The position numbers were made by a program, and so were the translations under genes. Source: Actinoplanes campanulatus (lineage in GTDB: Bacteria; Actinomycetota; Actinomycetes; Mycobacteriales; Micromonosporaceae). From it: a DNA stretch of 64,000 nucleotides. A model generated the notes under the pieces. It made no database searches and was not told the DNA's origin. It saw only the letters and a list, made by a program, of their open reading frames with translations. The stretch is taken from positions 62,001 to 126,000 of the forward strand of contig NZ_BMPW01000022.1 of assembly GCF_014647795.1 (NCBI RefSeq), read 5' to 3'. Shown here in pieces: positions 33,038 through 42,666 of this stretch; positions within the stretch are counted from its first letter, which is position 1, and the number at the start of each line of letters is the position of its first letter.

Positions 33038-33454
33038 ATGCATATCGTGCTTGCCGCAAATCCCCAGGCCGAGCAGCCGTGGGTGACCGACGCCGTCGCC
33101 GATCTGGCCCGGCAGACGGGCGCGTCGGTCACGGTGCTCGCGGTGGACGAGCTGGAGAGCGAGTATCTCTCACCGATGCCGCGCAGCGTCTACACCGAGC
33201 GGGCCGAGCATGCCGCGGAGGCCGCGGTCCGGCGGTTGGCCGAGGTCGGGATCGAGGCTTCGCGTACGGTCCTGCCGGGCCGCGCCGCGGAGCAGATCAT
33301 CCGGTTCGCGAGCGATCAGAAGGCCGACCTGATCGTGCTCGGTTCGAGCGTGCGCCCGGTGGTGGCGCAGCGGCTGCTGGGGAGCGTGCCGCTCACCCTG
33401 ATCCAGAAGGCGGGCCGCCCGGTGCTGGTGGTCACCCGCCCCGTGAACGAGTGA
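33038..33454 (+). CDS. Universal stress protein (UspA family)
   Basis: The 138-residue single-domain USP starts MHIVLAANP and ends with VLGSSVRPVVAQRLLGSVPLTLIQKAGRPVLVV. The ATP-binding motif (G-2x-G-9x-G-S/T) is partly degenerate: the first and last Gly are kept but the middle Gly is Val, so ATP binding is uncertain. The Asp normally near residue 10-13 is replaced by Asn-Pro. It shares a promoter region with the APC permease. It may regulate that permease, as some USPs do for transporters, but this is inference. Confidence 0.85.
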   Translation: MHIVLAANPQAEQPWVTDAVADLARQTGASVTVLAVDELESEYLSPMPRSVYTERAEHAAEAAVRRLAEVGIEASRTVLPGRAAEQIIRFASDQKADLIVLGSSVRPVVAQRLLGSVPLTLIQKAGRPVLVVTRPVNE

Positions 33455-33481
33455 CCACCAGACCCTGGCTAGCGAAGGGTC
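33426..33481. terminator. Paired hairpins between convergent genes
   Basis: A 10-bp stem, TGGTGGTCAC (33426-33435) with GTGACCACCA (33451-33460), spans the USP stop. A smaller stem, GACCCT with AGGGTC (33461-33481), reaches the stop of the convergent beta-helix gene. They probably terminate both genes. Confidence 0.55.
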
Positions 33482-35336
33482 ACGAAACCGCGGGGTAGTC
33501 CGCCACGAAGACCGGCTGGCCGACCTTGGTGGTGTCCGCTGCCTCGCCGACGCCGTTGACCACGTGGTCGATGATGCCGGCGCTCAGGTTGACGGTCATG
33601 ATGTGGTGCAGCTTGACGCCGGGGGTCTGCGGCACCTCGAACCCGTTCTCGGTGTGGATCGACGGGTTGTTCTGGTTGAAGACGTAGACGCCCGCGCCGT
33701 ACAGATGATGGGTCTTGACCTTGGCTCCGACCTTGTAACCGGCGTAGCCCTCGACCGATCCGTTCATCCAGTCGGCCTGGGTGGGCGGGTCGTACGGAAG
33801 CTCGTTCTGGTAGAGGACGGTGGTGCCGCGCTCGCCGTTCCAGACGGTGTTGTACTTCTGGAAGTGCTCGACGAACAGGCCGGTCGCGGTCACGTCGTCG
33901 CCGTTGATGACGGCGCCGTAGCGGCCGGTGTTGGTCTTCCAGCGGTCGGTGTCGCCGTTCACGCCGTTGGTGAAGCCCTCGACGCCGTGGTCGCCGCGCC
34001 ACACCCAGGTGTGGTCGATCAGCACGTCGTCGCTGTTGACCTCGAGCGCGATGTTGGTCTTGCCGATGTGCGGGCCGCCGACCCGGAAGTAGACGTCGTT
34101 CAGCGTGGTCGGGTTGGCCGCCGAGCTGAAGCCGAGGCCGTGCTTCTGGCCGACGCGCAGCAGGACCGGCGACTCCTTGGTGCCGGCGTCGATGGTGACA
34201 CCGGCGATGATCGCGCCGGGCACGTTCGCGACGTCGAGCGGGACGGCGCCGTTGACCGCGGTCAGCGTGGCGTGGCCGAGGCCGAGGACCACGGTGTTCG
34301 GGCGGCGCACCTCGATGCTGCGGGCGATGTCGTAGACGCCCGGGGTGAGCAGCAGGTGCTTGCCGAGCGCCAGCGCCACGTTGATCTTGGTGACCGAGTC
34401 ACCCGGCTTCGCGACGTAGAAGTCGGAGAGCGGGATGGTACGGCCGGAGGCGTCGTCCCAGGAGGTGCCGGCCGTGTTGCGCTTGGCGGCGGGCACGCGT
34501 ACCTGGTACTTGCCCTTGGCGTCGACGAACAGGAACGGCTTCTCCCGGCTGACCGGGGTGGTGTCGAGGGTGGTGTAGGGCGGGTCCGGGAACGCCGCGT
34601 CGTCGGGCGCGCCGGTCACCCCGGCGAAGACCTGGTTCCAGACGGCGTTGGACCAGTTCTCCACCGAGCTGTTGCGGGTGAGCCACTGCTGCTGGGAGCC
34701 GTTGACGGTGTTCGGCAGCTTCGAGTTGGCGATGAAGCCGCCGCTGGCGTACTGCGGGCCGGCGGTGCAGTAGTCCATCAGCGACAGCGTGCCGCCGGTG
34801 AACTGGGTCCGGCGCAGCGAGACGGCCTGGGAGACGGCCCAGAAGTTGGCGGTCTGCCGGCAGCCGTCCTGGCCCGCCCCGTTGATGTTGACGGTCAGGT
34901 TGGACAGGGTGCGCCAGAAGTTGACCAGCGCGATGCAGTTGGGGTTGGCCGGGTCCGAGCCGAGGCAGCGGTTGTACGCCTCCACCTTGCCGTTGATCAC
35001 CACATCGCCCGGGTTCGCCCCGAGGCCGGTGATCTCCGTGTAGTAGCCGACCTTGATCTGGAGCGGCTGCTCGGCGGTGCCGTACGTGCCCGGCTTGAAC
35101 AGGTACGCGTACCGGGCCGTACCCATCTCGTTGTCGACCTGCTTGGCGTAGGTGGCGTCCAGGGTGGCCTGGATGTCACCGACCGGCATGCTGGGGTCGA
35201 AGACGGTGACGTTGGAGCCGAAGCCCGGAGTGCCGGAGCCGTGCGCCGACGCCGGTGAGCCCGGCATGGCGGCGAGTGAGAGCCCGAGAGCGAGGGCACC
35301 CACTGCGGCGCGGCGGAACGGGCGGATTCTCGTCAT
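33480..35336 (-). CDS. Secreted pectate-lyase-like beta-helix protein (often mislabelled adenylyl cyclase)
   Basis: The 618-residue protein has a signal peptide (RRAAVGALALGLSLAAM, cleavage near SPASA) and a long right-handed beta-helix. The N-terminal region SNVTVFDPSMPVGDIQATLDA and the FKPGTYGTAEQPLQIKVGYYTEITGLG turn are characteristic of a streptomycete secreted family sometimes annotated as adenylyl cyclase or exo-glucanase-like (GH55-type). No cyclase motif is visible. It probably binds or cleaves polysaccharide outside the cell. ATG 35336 has AAGGAA upstream. A TTGACA (complement of 35404-35409) may be a -35 element. Confidence 0.75.
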   Translation of the reverse strand: MTRIRPFRRAAVGALALGLSLAAMPGSPASAHGSGTPGFGSNVTVFDPSMPVGDIQATLDATYAKQVDNEMGTARYAYLFKPGTYGTAEQPLQIKVGYYTEITGLGANPGDVVINGKVEAYNRCLGSDPANPNCIALVNFWRTLSNLTVNINGAGQDGCRQTANFWAVSQAVSLRRTQFTGGTLSLMDYCTAGPQYASGGFIANSKLPNTVNGSQQQWLTRNSSVENWSNAVWNQVFAGVTGAPDDAAFPDPPYTTLDTTPVSREKPFLFVDAKGKYQVRVPAAKRNTAGTSWDDASGRTIPLSDFYVAKPGDSVTKINVALALGKHLLLTPGVYDIARSIEVRRPNTVVLGLGHATLTAVNGAVPLDVANVPGAIIAGVTIDAGTKESPVLLRVGQKHGLGFSSAANPTTLNDVYFRVGGPHIGKTNIALEVNSDDVLIDHTWVWRGDHGVEGFTNGVNGDTDRWKTNTGRYGAVINGDDVTATGLFVEHFQKYNTVWNGERGTTVLYQNELPYDPPTQADWMNGSVEGYAGYKVGAKVKTHHLYGAGVYVFNQNNPSIHTENGFEVPQTPGVKLHHIMTVNLSAGIIDHVVNGVGEAADTTKVGQPVFVADYPAVS

Positions 35337-35506
35337 GCGGAGGGGTTCCTTCCGAAACAAGATCGCAATGATGCCCGTCACAGAAACAACCCTCGATCGC
35401 CTCTGTCAAGGGAAGCTCTCCGGCATGCGGCCCGAACCGGGGCAAGACGGTCAGGTTCCGGAACCAAGCTGACCGAAAAGCCGGTCGGAACCGCTCCCGG
35501 AAGCGG

Positions 35507-36187
35507 TTACGAGACGGCCTCCGCGAAGACGACGATGTTGCTCCGGTAGCTGCCCCGGCCACGGTCGAAGACGCCGCCACAGGTGATCAGGCGCAGCCCG
35601 GGACGATCCAGCGGGGTGTACACCTGGTCGCTCGGAAAGTCCCGCTTCGGATAGGTGGCCACCTTCGTCACGGTGAAACGGGCGACGGTGCCGTCGGTAC
35701 GGCGTACCGCGACGGGGTCGCCCGGCCGCGCCTCACCCAGCCGGTGAAAGACCGCGGGCCCGTCCCGCGCCGAGTCCACGTGCCCGGCCAGCACCGACGC
35801 GCCCACCTCGCCCGGCGTGGGGGAGTGGCGGTACCAGCCGGCCGGGGCGTCGCCGCGCAGCGGCGGCACCTCGAGCGTCCCGTCGTCCCGGAGCCCGAGC
35901 GTCATCAGCCCGGTGTCCACACCGATCGACGGGATCTCCAGGCGCACCGGCACCGATCGCTGCATCCCCCGCCCGCCGGCCGCGTTCTTCTCCTTCTTTC
36001 TCTCACTGCCCACCGCCCAGCCGGACGGCGTGAGGTCAGAGGGCGAGGCGCCGACGGCCTCCGCCACGACGGACGGTGGTACCGGTCCGGTGTCCTCGGT
36101 GCGCAGGCCGAGCGCGACGGTCGCGGTTCCGAGCATCGCCAGCACGGCGGCGAAGGCCGCCGCGCGGCGGTCATGGACGCGGGGCAC
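35507..36187 (-). CDS. Class F-type sortase
   Basis: The 226-residue transpeptidase has an N-terminal anchor (about 9-27) and a sortase beta-barrel (about 80-226). The catalytic residues are His in SVLAGHVDS, Cys in LRLITCGG and Arg in GRGSYRSNIVVF. The HVDS and TCGG context matches the actinobacterial class E/F group. It lies 7 nt downstream of a candidate substrate gene and is probably in one operon with it. It acts on the outer face of the membrane, joining substrates to the cell wall or to each other. Confidence 0.9.
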   Translation of the reverse strand: MPRVHDRRAAAFAAVLAMLGTATVALGLRTEDTGPVPPSVVAEAVGASPSDLTPSGWAVGSERKKEKNAAGGRGMQRSVPVRLEIPSIGVDTGLMTLGLRDDGTLEVPPLRGDAPAGWYRHSPTPGEVGASVLAGHVDSARDGPAVFHRLGEARPGDPVAVRRTDGTVARFTVTKVATYPKRDFPSDQVYTPLDRPGLRLITCGGVFDRGRGSYRSNIVVFAEAVS

Positions 36188-36194
36188 GCCGCGC

Positions 36195-36794
36195 CTATCG
36201 GTGGTTCGGGCGCCGCATGCTGTACGCCCCGGCAGCGGCCGCCGCGATGAACAGGAACAGGCCCGTCACCAGCAGCGTGAGGCGCCGCCCGCCGACCAGC
36301 CCGCCGCCTCCGGTGTCCACGCCGCCGGAGGGTGTCGGCTGCGGAGCGGCACTGGGCTCATCGGTGACCGGGGGCGGTTCGGTCGTGCCGGGCGGCTGGG
36401 TCGTGCCGGGTGGCTGGGTGGCGCCGGACGGTTCGGCCGTGCCGGACCCACCGGCACCGGGCGGCACTGATCCGTTTCCGCCACCGGACGGCCCGGGGTT
36501 CACACCGCCCGGCTGCGAGCCGCCCGGGTTCGGCCCACCGGGGTTCGACGCGCCCGGGCTCGGCCCGCCCGGGTTCGACGCGCCCGGATCCGGGGAACCG
36601 GGCGGCGGCGCGCCCGGGCCGGACGACGCCGGCCCGGCGGCGGGCGGCTGGTCGTCCTCCCGGCTGTCGCAGTACGCCAGCACGGAGAAGAGCAGAATCA
36701 GCGCGAGCAGCAGCCCGGCGCCGATCGCGACGGCCCGGTTGTTCTGCAACGGGCTCGGCCGGCGGTGTGCCGGATAGCTGCTGGGGTCGGACAT
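36195..36794 (-). CDS. Pro/Gly-rich surface protein with sorting-signal-like C-terminus (candidate sortase substrate)
   Basis: The 199-residue protein has an N-terminal hydrophobic helix (VAIGAGLLLALILLFSVLAY), a collagen-like linker of PGGPNPGG- and PPGTT-type repeats (about 50-150), and a C-terminal GGVDTGGGG motif followed by a hydrophobic helix (LTLLVTGLFLFIAAAAAGAY) and the basic tail RRPNHR. That layout matches a cell-wall sorting signal with VDTG in place of LPxTG. The adjacent sortase is the obvious partner. The N-terminal helix has no clear cleavage site, so it may stay membrane-anchored at both ends. Confidence 0.65.
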   Translation of the reverse strand: MSDPSSYPAHRRPSPLQNNRAVAIGAGLLLALILLFSVLAYCDSREDDQPPAAGPASSGPGAPPPGSPDPGASNPGGPSPGASNPGGPNPGGSQPGGVNPGPSGGGNGSVPPGAGGSGTAEPSGATQPPGTTQPPGTTEPPPVTDEPSAAPQPTPSGGVDTGGGGLVGGRRLTLLVTGLFLFIAAAAAGAYSMRRPNHR

Positions 36795-36961
36795 GCGGTC
36801 CTTCCGGGGACGGCCGGGGTGGGCGCCACGCTAGTGGTCCTCTTCCCCGTTCCGCAGCCTTCTATCCGTGATCGGTCACTTCGGACGGTCCCGGGGCGTC
36901 GAGCCCCGCCCGGCACGAGCCGCATGCCGGGTGGCGCTTTCGGTTCGCTGTCCGATGCGGA

Positions 36962-37456
36962 TCACAGCAGAAGGAGGTAGGCGGCGAGCGTCAGCACGAC
37001 CACGGCGACGGCCGCGGGCAGGAGCACCCGGCGCAGCTCCCGGCGGGAAGGGCCGGAGGGGCTGGCGAGGCCGGACGGGCCGCGCGGCGGCTCCGGCACG
37101 GTGTGACCGGGCTTCCCGGAGACCGCGTCGACCGGCTGCATGGCGTACGGCACGGCCGGCACCTCGGGATGCGGCGCGGGCGAGGCCGGCCGGGAGTCGG
37201 AGAGCAGCGGCAGCCCACCCTGCCGCGCGGAGGCCGGCTGGGCGGCGTGGAGCGGCGCGTTCTCCGGATCACCGGGGTTGACCGTGTGCTGCCCGGGGGC
37301 CGCGGGCCCGGTCGGCGGCACCGGCGGGAAGAAGCCGTTCGGTGGTGGCGTCGGAGGGCCGCCCGGCTGGATGTGATCGGTCCACTTCCCGCCGTCCCAC
37401 CAGCGCTGGGCCGGTAGACCGCTTGGATCGGCATACCATCCGGCGGGCTGCGACAT
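36962..37456 (-). CDS. DUF2510 protein with C-terminal membrane anchor
   Basis: The 164-residue protein starts with the DUF2510 module QPAGWYADPSGLPAQRWWDGGKWTDH, whose paired Trp residues define the family. A Pro-rich linker follows, and a single C-terminal TM helix (LPAAVAVVVLTLAAYLLLL) ends at the last residue, so it is tail-anchored. Function of DUF2510 is unknown. ATG 37456 has AAGGGAG about 6 nt upstream and is preferred over the upstream in-frame ATG. The 36795-36961 gap shows only short GC hairpins. Confidence 0.82.
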   Translation of the reverse strand: MSQPAGWYADPSGLPAQRWWDGGKWTDHIQPGGPPTPPPNGFFPPVPPTGPAAPGQHTVNPGDPENAPLHAAQPASARQGGLPLLSDSRPASPAPHPEVPAVPYAMQPVDAVSGKPGHTVPEPPRGPSGLASPSGPSRRELRRVLLPAAVAVVVLTLAAYLLLL

Positions 37457-37534
37457 GGGCGTGCTCCCTTCTCTGACCGGGGACGAGGGCTGATCCTCCC
37501 GATCGGCCGGAGACACCCGGGTCTGAAGGGTTCG

Positions 37535-37604
37535 CGCCCGCCGGGCTCGACCGGCGGGCGGGTGACGAGGGGTTCCCGCCCGTCGGGGCTGACCGGCGGG
37601 CGGG
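37535..37604. terminator. Tandem duplicated hairpins after the M28 gene
   Basis: Two stem-loops about 41 nt apart share the right arm CCGGCGGGCG. Stem 1 is CGCCCGCCGG/CCGGCGGGCG (37535-37560, perfect) and stem 2 is CCCGCCCGTCGG/CCGGCGGGCGGG (37575-37604, one G-U). They lie 10 nt past the M28 stop and look like a duplicated terminator. Confidence 0.65.
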
Positions 37605-37613
37605 TGACCCGGC

Positions 37614-39176
<1,563 letters not shown>

Positions 39177-39178
39177 AA

Positions 39179-39225
39179 CGCCCGGACCCCCATATCAATC
39201 GATACCTATCAGGGGGGCCCGGGCG
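39179..39225 (-). terminator. Terminator of the ABC importer operon
   Basis: Arms CGCCCGGACCCCC and GGGGGGCCCGGGCG pair with one small internal mismatch around an AT-rich loop (ATATCAATCGATACCTATC). It lies about 13 nt past the ATPase stop, before the M28 leader. Confidence 0.6.
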
Positions 39226-39237
39226 TCCGGTGTGGAA

Positions 39238-40014
39238 CTACTGCATGGCGTTGCGCTTGGCGGCCTGGATCTGCTCGTAGACCCGGGTACGCAGCTGGAT
39301 GAACCGGGGGTCGGCCCGGGTGGTCAGCTGGTCCCGGTGCTCGGGCAGGTCGATGGCCAGCTCCTCCTGCACCACGGTCGGCGAGGTGGAGAGCATCACC
39401 ACCCGCTGTCCGAGGTAGACCGATTCGTCGATGTCGTGGGTCACGAACAGGATGGTCACGCCCAGCCGCTTCCACAGCTGGCGGACCAGGTCCTCCAGGT
39501 CGGCCCGGGTCTGCGCGTCGACGGCCGCGAACGGCTCGTCCATGAGCAGCGTCTGCGGCTCGTACGCGACCGCGCGGGCGATCGCGACGCGCTGCTGCAT
39601 GCCGCCGGACAACTGCCACGGGTACGCCGACGCCGTGCCCGTCAGTCCCACCGCATCCAATGACTGCTCTACAAGCTGCTTGCGTCGGGCTCGCCCGACT
39701 CCTTTCTGCTTGAGCGGCAGCTCCACGTTGTCGCGCACGCTCATCCAGGGGAACAGGCTGCGCCCGTACTCCTGGAACACCACGGCCATGCCCTTCGGCG
39801 GCCCGTCGACCTTCTGGCCGTTGACGCGGACGTCCCCGGCGGTCGGGTCGAGCAGGCCGGAGATGCAGCGCAGCAGGGTGGTCTTGCCGCAGCCGGACGG
39901 GCCGACCAGGCAGACCAGTTCGCCGTTGTCCACGGTGAACGTCAGGTCGCGGAGCGCCTCCACCTCCCGGCTTCCGGACCGGTAGACCTTCCGCAGTCCC
40001 TTCACTTCGAGCAT
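39238..40014 (-). CDS. Nitrate/sulfonate/taurine-type ABC importer ATPase
   Basis: The 258-residue ATPase has Walker A GPSGCGKTTLL, Q-loop VFQEYGRSLFPW, signature [15 protein letters not shown], Walker B TLLMDEPFAAVD and H-loop FVTHDIDES. The VFQEYGRSLFPWMSV region is typical of the SsuB/TauB/NrtD group. It is last in a four-gene operon (binding protein, two permeases, ATPase), 13 nt after the second permease. The substrate is not evident. Confidence 0.92.
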   Translation of the reverse strand: MLEVKGLRKVYRSGSREVEALRDLTFTVDNGELVCLVGPSGCGKTTLLRCISGLLDPTAGDVRVNGQKVDGPPKGMAVVFQEYGRSLFPWMSVRDNVELPLKQKGVGRARRKQLVEQSLDAVGLTGTASAYPWQLSGGMQQRVAIARAVAYEPQTLLMDEPFAAVDAQTRADLEDLVRQLWKRLGVTILFVTHDIDESVYLGQRVVMLSTSPTVVQEELAIDLPEHRDQLTTRADPRFIQLRTRVYEQIQAAKRNAMQ

Positions 40015-40027
40015 CGTCGCTCCTCCC

Positions 40028-40804
40028 TCAGCTCTGGCGCTGCGCCGCGCGCAGGCCCTCGTACCATCGCAACGCCCGCCGCTCGGCGAGCCGGAACAGC
40101 AGCGACAGCACGAAGCCGAGCAGGCCGAGCAGGATGATCCCGCTCCACATCTCGGGGATCGCGAAGCTGCGCTGGAACTGCACGATGGTGAAGCCGAGGC
40201 CGTTGCTGGCCGCGAACAACTCGCTGATCACCATCAGGATGATCGCGATGGACAGCGCCTGGCGCAGTCCGGCCGCGATCTGAGGGCCCGCCGACGGCAG
40301 GATCACCTTGGTGATACGGGCGACGCCGTTCACCCCGTACGAGCGTGCGGTCTCCAGCACCACGCTGTCCACCGCGCGGACGCCCTCCACCGTGTTGAGC
40401 AGGATCGGCCAGATGCACCCGAAGACGATGACGATCACCTTCATGGCGTCGCCGATGCCGGCGAACAGCATGATGACCGGCACCAGCACCGGCGGCGGGA
40501 TGGCCCGGAAGAACTCCAGGACCGGCTCCGTCACGGCCCGCAGGCGCAGGTTCATGCCGATCGCGACGCCGGCGCCGACGCCGATCAGGGCGGCCAGCAG
40601 GAATCCGGCGAGCAGGCGCAGCACGCTGGGCGCCACGTCGGCCCTCAGCCGGTCGAGGCCCCAGGTGTCCCCGAAGGCGACCAGGATCTTCTCCAGCGGC
40701 GGGGAGTAGAAGCTCTCGCTGTCGGCGCTGAGGAAATACCAGCCGGCGAACAGGGTCAACGGCAGTGCGATGGCGAGCAGGATCTTCTTGACCACGTTCA
40801 TCAT
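40028..40804 (-). CDS. ABC importer permease (SsuC/TauC-like), second subunit
   Basis: The 258-residue permease has about six TM helices and the BPD_transp_1 EAA-like loop VVLETARSYGVNGVARITKVILPSAGPQIAAGLRQAL. ATG 40804 overlaps the stop of the first permease (ATGA), so the two are coupled and may form a heterodimer, unusual for SsuC-type systems, which often use one permease gene. The longer open frame is not used. Confidence 0.9.
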   Translation of the reverse strand: MMNVVKKILLAIALPLTLFAGWYFLSADSESFYSPPLEKILVAFGDTWGLDRLRADVAPSVLRLLAGFLLAALIGVGAGVAIGMNLRLRAVTEPVLEFFRAIPPPVLVPVIMLFAGIGDAMKVIVIVFGCIWPILLNTVEGVRAVDSVVLETARSYGVNGVARITKVILPSAGPQIAAGLRQALSIAIILMVISELFAASNGLGFTIVQFQRSFAIPEMWSGIILLGLLGFVLSLLFRLAERRALRWYEGLRAAQRQS

Positions 40805-41607
40805 CAGACGGTCACCTCTCCCCGCACGGACTGGTGCCAGGCGAGCAGGCGGCGCTCGCCGGTACGAGCCAGCAGGTTGATGATCACGCCGAGCACGCCG
40901 GTGACGACGATCAGGGCGTACATGGTGGGAACGGCCTCGGAGGCCTGTGCCACGGCGATCTCCTTGCCCAGGCCGGGCGAGCCGATGACCAGCTCGGCCG
41001 TGATCGCCAGGACCAGCGCCACCGAGGCGGCCAGCCGGACACCGGTGAAGACGTACGGCAGGGCGGTCGGCCAGAGCACGTGCCGGATCCGGCCCCACGC
41101 GGAGAACCGGAAGCTGCGGGCGGTCTCGAAGGCGACCGGGTCGACGTCGGCCACCCCGTACAGGACCTGGACCAGGACCTGCCAGAAGGCGGCGTAGCAG
41201 ACCAGCAGCAGGGTGGAGCCGAGCTCGGTGCCGTACATCAGCACGGCGAGCGGGATCAGCGCCACCGACGGGATCGGGCGCAGGAACTCGATCGTCGAGG
41301 CGGTCAGTGACCGCAGCACCGGGATCGACCCGATCACGATGCCGGCGAGCACGGCGGCGCCGACCGCGATCGCCAGGCCGACCGACCAGGCGATCAGGGT
41401 GTCGGTGAGCGCCGTCCAGAACGCGGGGGTGCCGGCCTCCTCGGCCAGCGCGGCCGCGATCCGGCTGGCCGGCGGCAGGTACCGCTCGTCGACCAGGCCG
41501 AGCCGCGGCGCCAGCTCTATGACGAGAAGCAACCCGGCCAGGCCGACGGCGCCCAGGAGGGCGGTGCCGCCGGACCGGGCCGGGTTGCCACGACGTGGGG
41601 ACGTCAC
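40804..41607 (-). CDS. ABC importer permease (SsuC/TauC-like), first subunit
   Basis: The 267-residue permease has six predicted TM helices and the coupling loop VAFETARSFRFSAWGRIRHVLWPTALPYVFTGVRLAA. GTG 41607 overlaps the binding-protein stop (GTGA) and fixes the start. It is paralogous to the next permease gene, and the pair probably forms the translocation pore. Confidence 0.9.
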   Translation of the reverse strand: MTSPRRGNPARSGGTALLGAVGLAGLLLVIELAPRLGLVDERYLPPASRIAAALAEEAGTPAFWTALTDTLIAWSVGLAIAVGAAVLAGIVIGSIPVLRSLTASTIEFLRPIPSVALIPLAVLMYGTELGSTLLLVCYAAFWQVLVQVLYGVADVDPVAFETARSFRFSAWGRIRHVLWPTALPYVFTGVRLAASVALVLAITAELVIGSPGLGKEIAVAQASEAVPTMYALIVVTGVLGVIINLLARTGERRLLAWHQSVRGEVTV

Positions 41608-42566
41608 GGGAGGAGCTTCTCCAGGTCCGGGGTGCCGGTGAAGATGCCGTCCTCGGCGCCCAGGGTGGCGAGGGTCTGCACCGACGGCTCGTTGATCTGG
41701 GTCGGCCACTTCGGCAGCACCAGCGAGGCGCGGAGCTTCTCGTCGATCTTGGTGTAGGTGCCGAGCACCGTGCGGACCTCGTCCGGGTGCGCGTCGGCGT
41801 AGGTCAGCGACTCGTTGATCGCCTCGGTGAAGCGCTTGACCAGGTCGGCGTCCTTCTCGATGAGCTGGGTCGAGGCGAAGTACGCGGCCACCGTCAGGTT
41901 CGGCGCGGCGTCCACGAACGTCGACGCGATCTCGCGGCCGCCGGCCGCCTTGATGGTGGACAGCTGCGGCTCGACCACCCACGCGGCGTCGACCTGACCG
42001 TCCTGGAGGGCGGCCGGCATGTTCGGGAACGGCATCTCGACGAAGTTCAGGTTCTTCTTGTCGCCGCCGTCCTTGCGGACCGACTCGCGGGTCACGGTGT
42101 CACCGATGTTCTTCAGGGTGTTCACCGAGATCTTCTTGCCGACCAGATCCTTGGCGGTCTTGATCGGGCTGTCGCCCTTGACCACGACGGCGCCGAAGTC
42201 CTTGCCCGCCTCACCGGTCGACGCGACGCCCGCCGCGATCGCCTTGATCGGCACGCTCTTGGTCTGGGCGATCAGCAGCGAGGTGAAGTTCGAGAAGCCG
42301 AACTGGAACTGGCCGCTGACCACACCGGGGACGATCGCCGCGCCGCCCTGACCGGCTTCCAGGGTGAGCTCGATGTTCCGGCTCTTGAAGAAGCCCTTCT
42401 CCTTGCCCAGGAAGATCGGGGCCACGTCGACGATCGGGATGACACCGACCTTGACCTGGTCGACGCCGCCCGCGTCGGTGGTGCCGCCCGAGTCGCTGGA
42501 GGTGCCGCAGGCAGCGAGGGCGCCGGCGAGGACGGCCGCCGTCAGCCCTGCGAGAAGTCGCCGCAT
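41604..42566 (-). CDS. ABC importer substrate-binding lipoprotein (NMT1/SsuA-like)
   Basis: The 320-residue protein starts with a lipoprotein signal (LLAGLTAAVLAGALAACG; lipobox LAAC) and an NMT1/SsuA-type two-lobed fold, with VDVAPIFLGKEKGFFKSRNIELTLEAGQGGAAIVPGVVSGQFQFGFSN near the N-terminus. Relatives bind nitrate, sulfonates, thiamine precursors or aromatic acids; the ligand here is not evident. ATG 42566 has AAGGAG 6 nt upstream. It opens the operon and is divergent from an IclR regulator. Confidence 0.9.
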   Translation of the reverse strand: MRRLLAGLTAAVLAGALAACGTSSDSGGTTDAGGVDQVKVGVIPIVDVAPIFLGKEKGFFKSRNIELTLEAGQGGAAIVPGVVSGQFQFGFSNFTSLLIAQTKSVPIKAIAAGVASTGEAGKDFGAVVVKGDSPIKTAKDLVGKKISVNTLKNIGDTVTRESVRKDGGDKKNLNFVEMPFPNMPAALQDGQVDAAWVVEPQLSTIKAAGGREIASTFVDAAPNLTVAAYFASTQLIEKDADLVKRFTEAINESLTYADAHPDEVRTVLGTYTKIDEKLRASLVLPKWPTQINEPSVQTLATLGAEDGIFTGTPDLEKLLP

Positions 42567-42604
42567 ATTTACTCCTTCGAAATGTGTGCGCATGACGAAC
42601 GTGA

Positions 42605-42627
42605 GTTCTCATAGAGAACGCTATGAT
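42605..42627 (+). promoter_or_regulatory. IclR operator and -10 box in the divergent promoter region
   Basis: GTTCTC-ATA-GAGAAC (42605-42619) is a perfect palindrome with 6-bp arms. TATGAT (42622-42627) immediately follows and is a good -10 for the regulator gene, so bound protein would overlap the promoter. The site lies 39-53 nt upstream of the importer ATG. Confidence 0.6.
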
Positions 42628-42666
42628 GTGCCCCGTGTCACGTCAACGACTTGGGTCGATCATCTG

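Noticed and set aside
33480-35336. Adenylyl cyclase, a label often given to homologues of this protein
   Set aside because: No cyclase catalytic motif is visible. The sequence is a secreted beta-helix protein.
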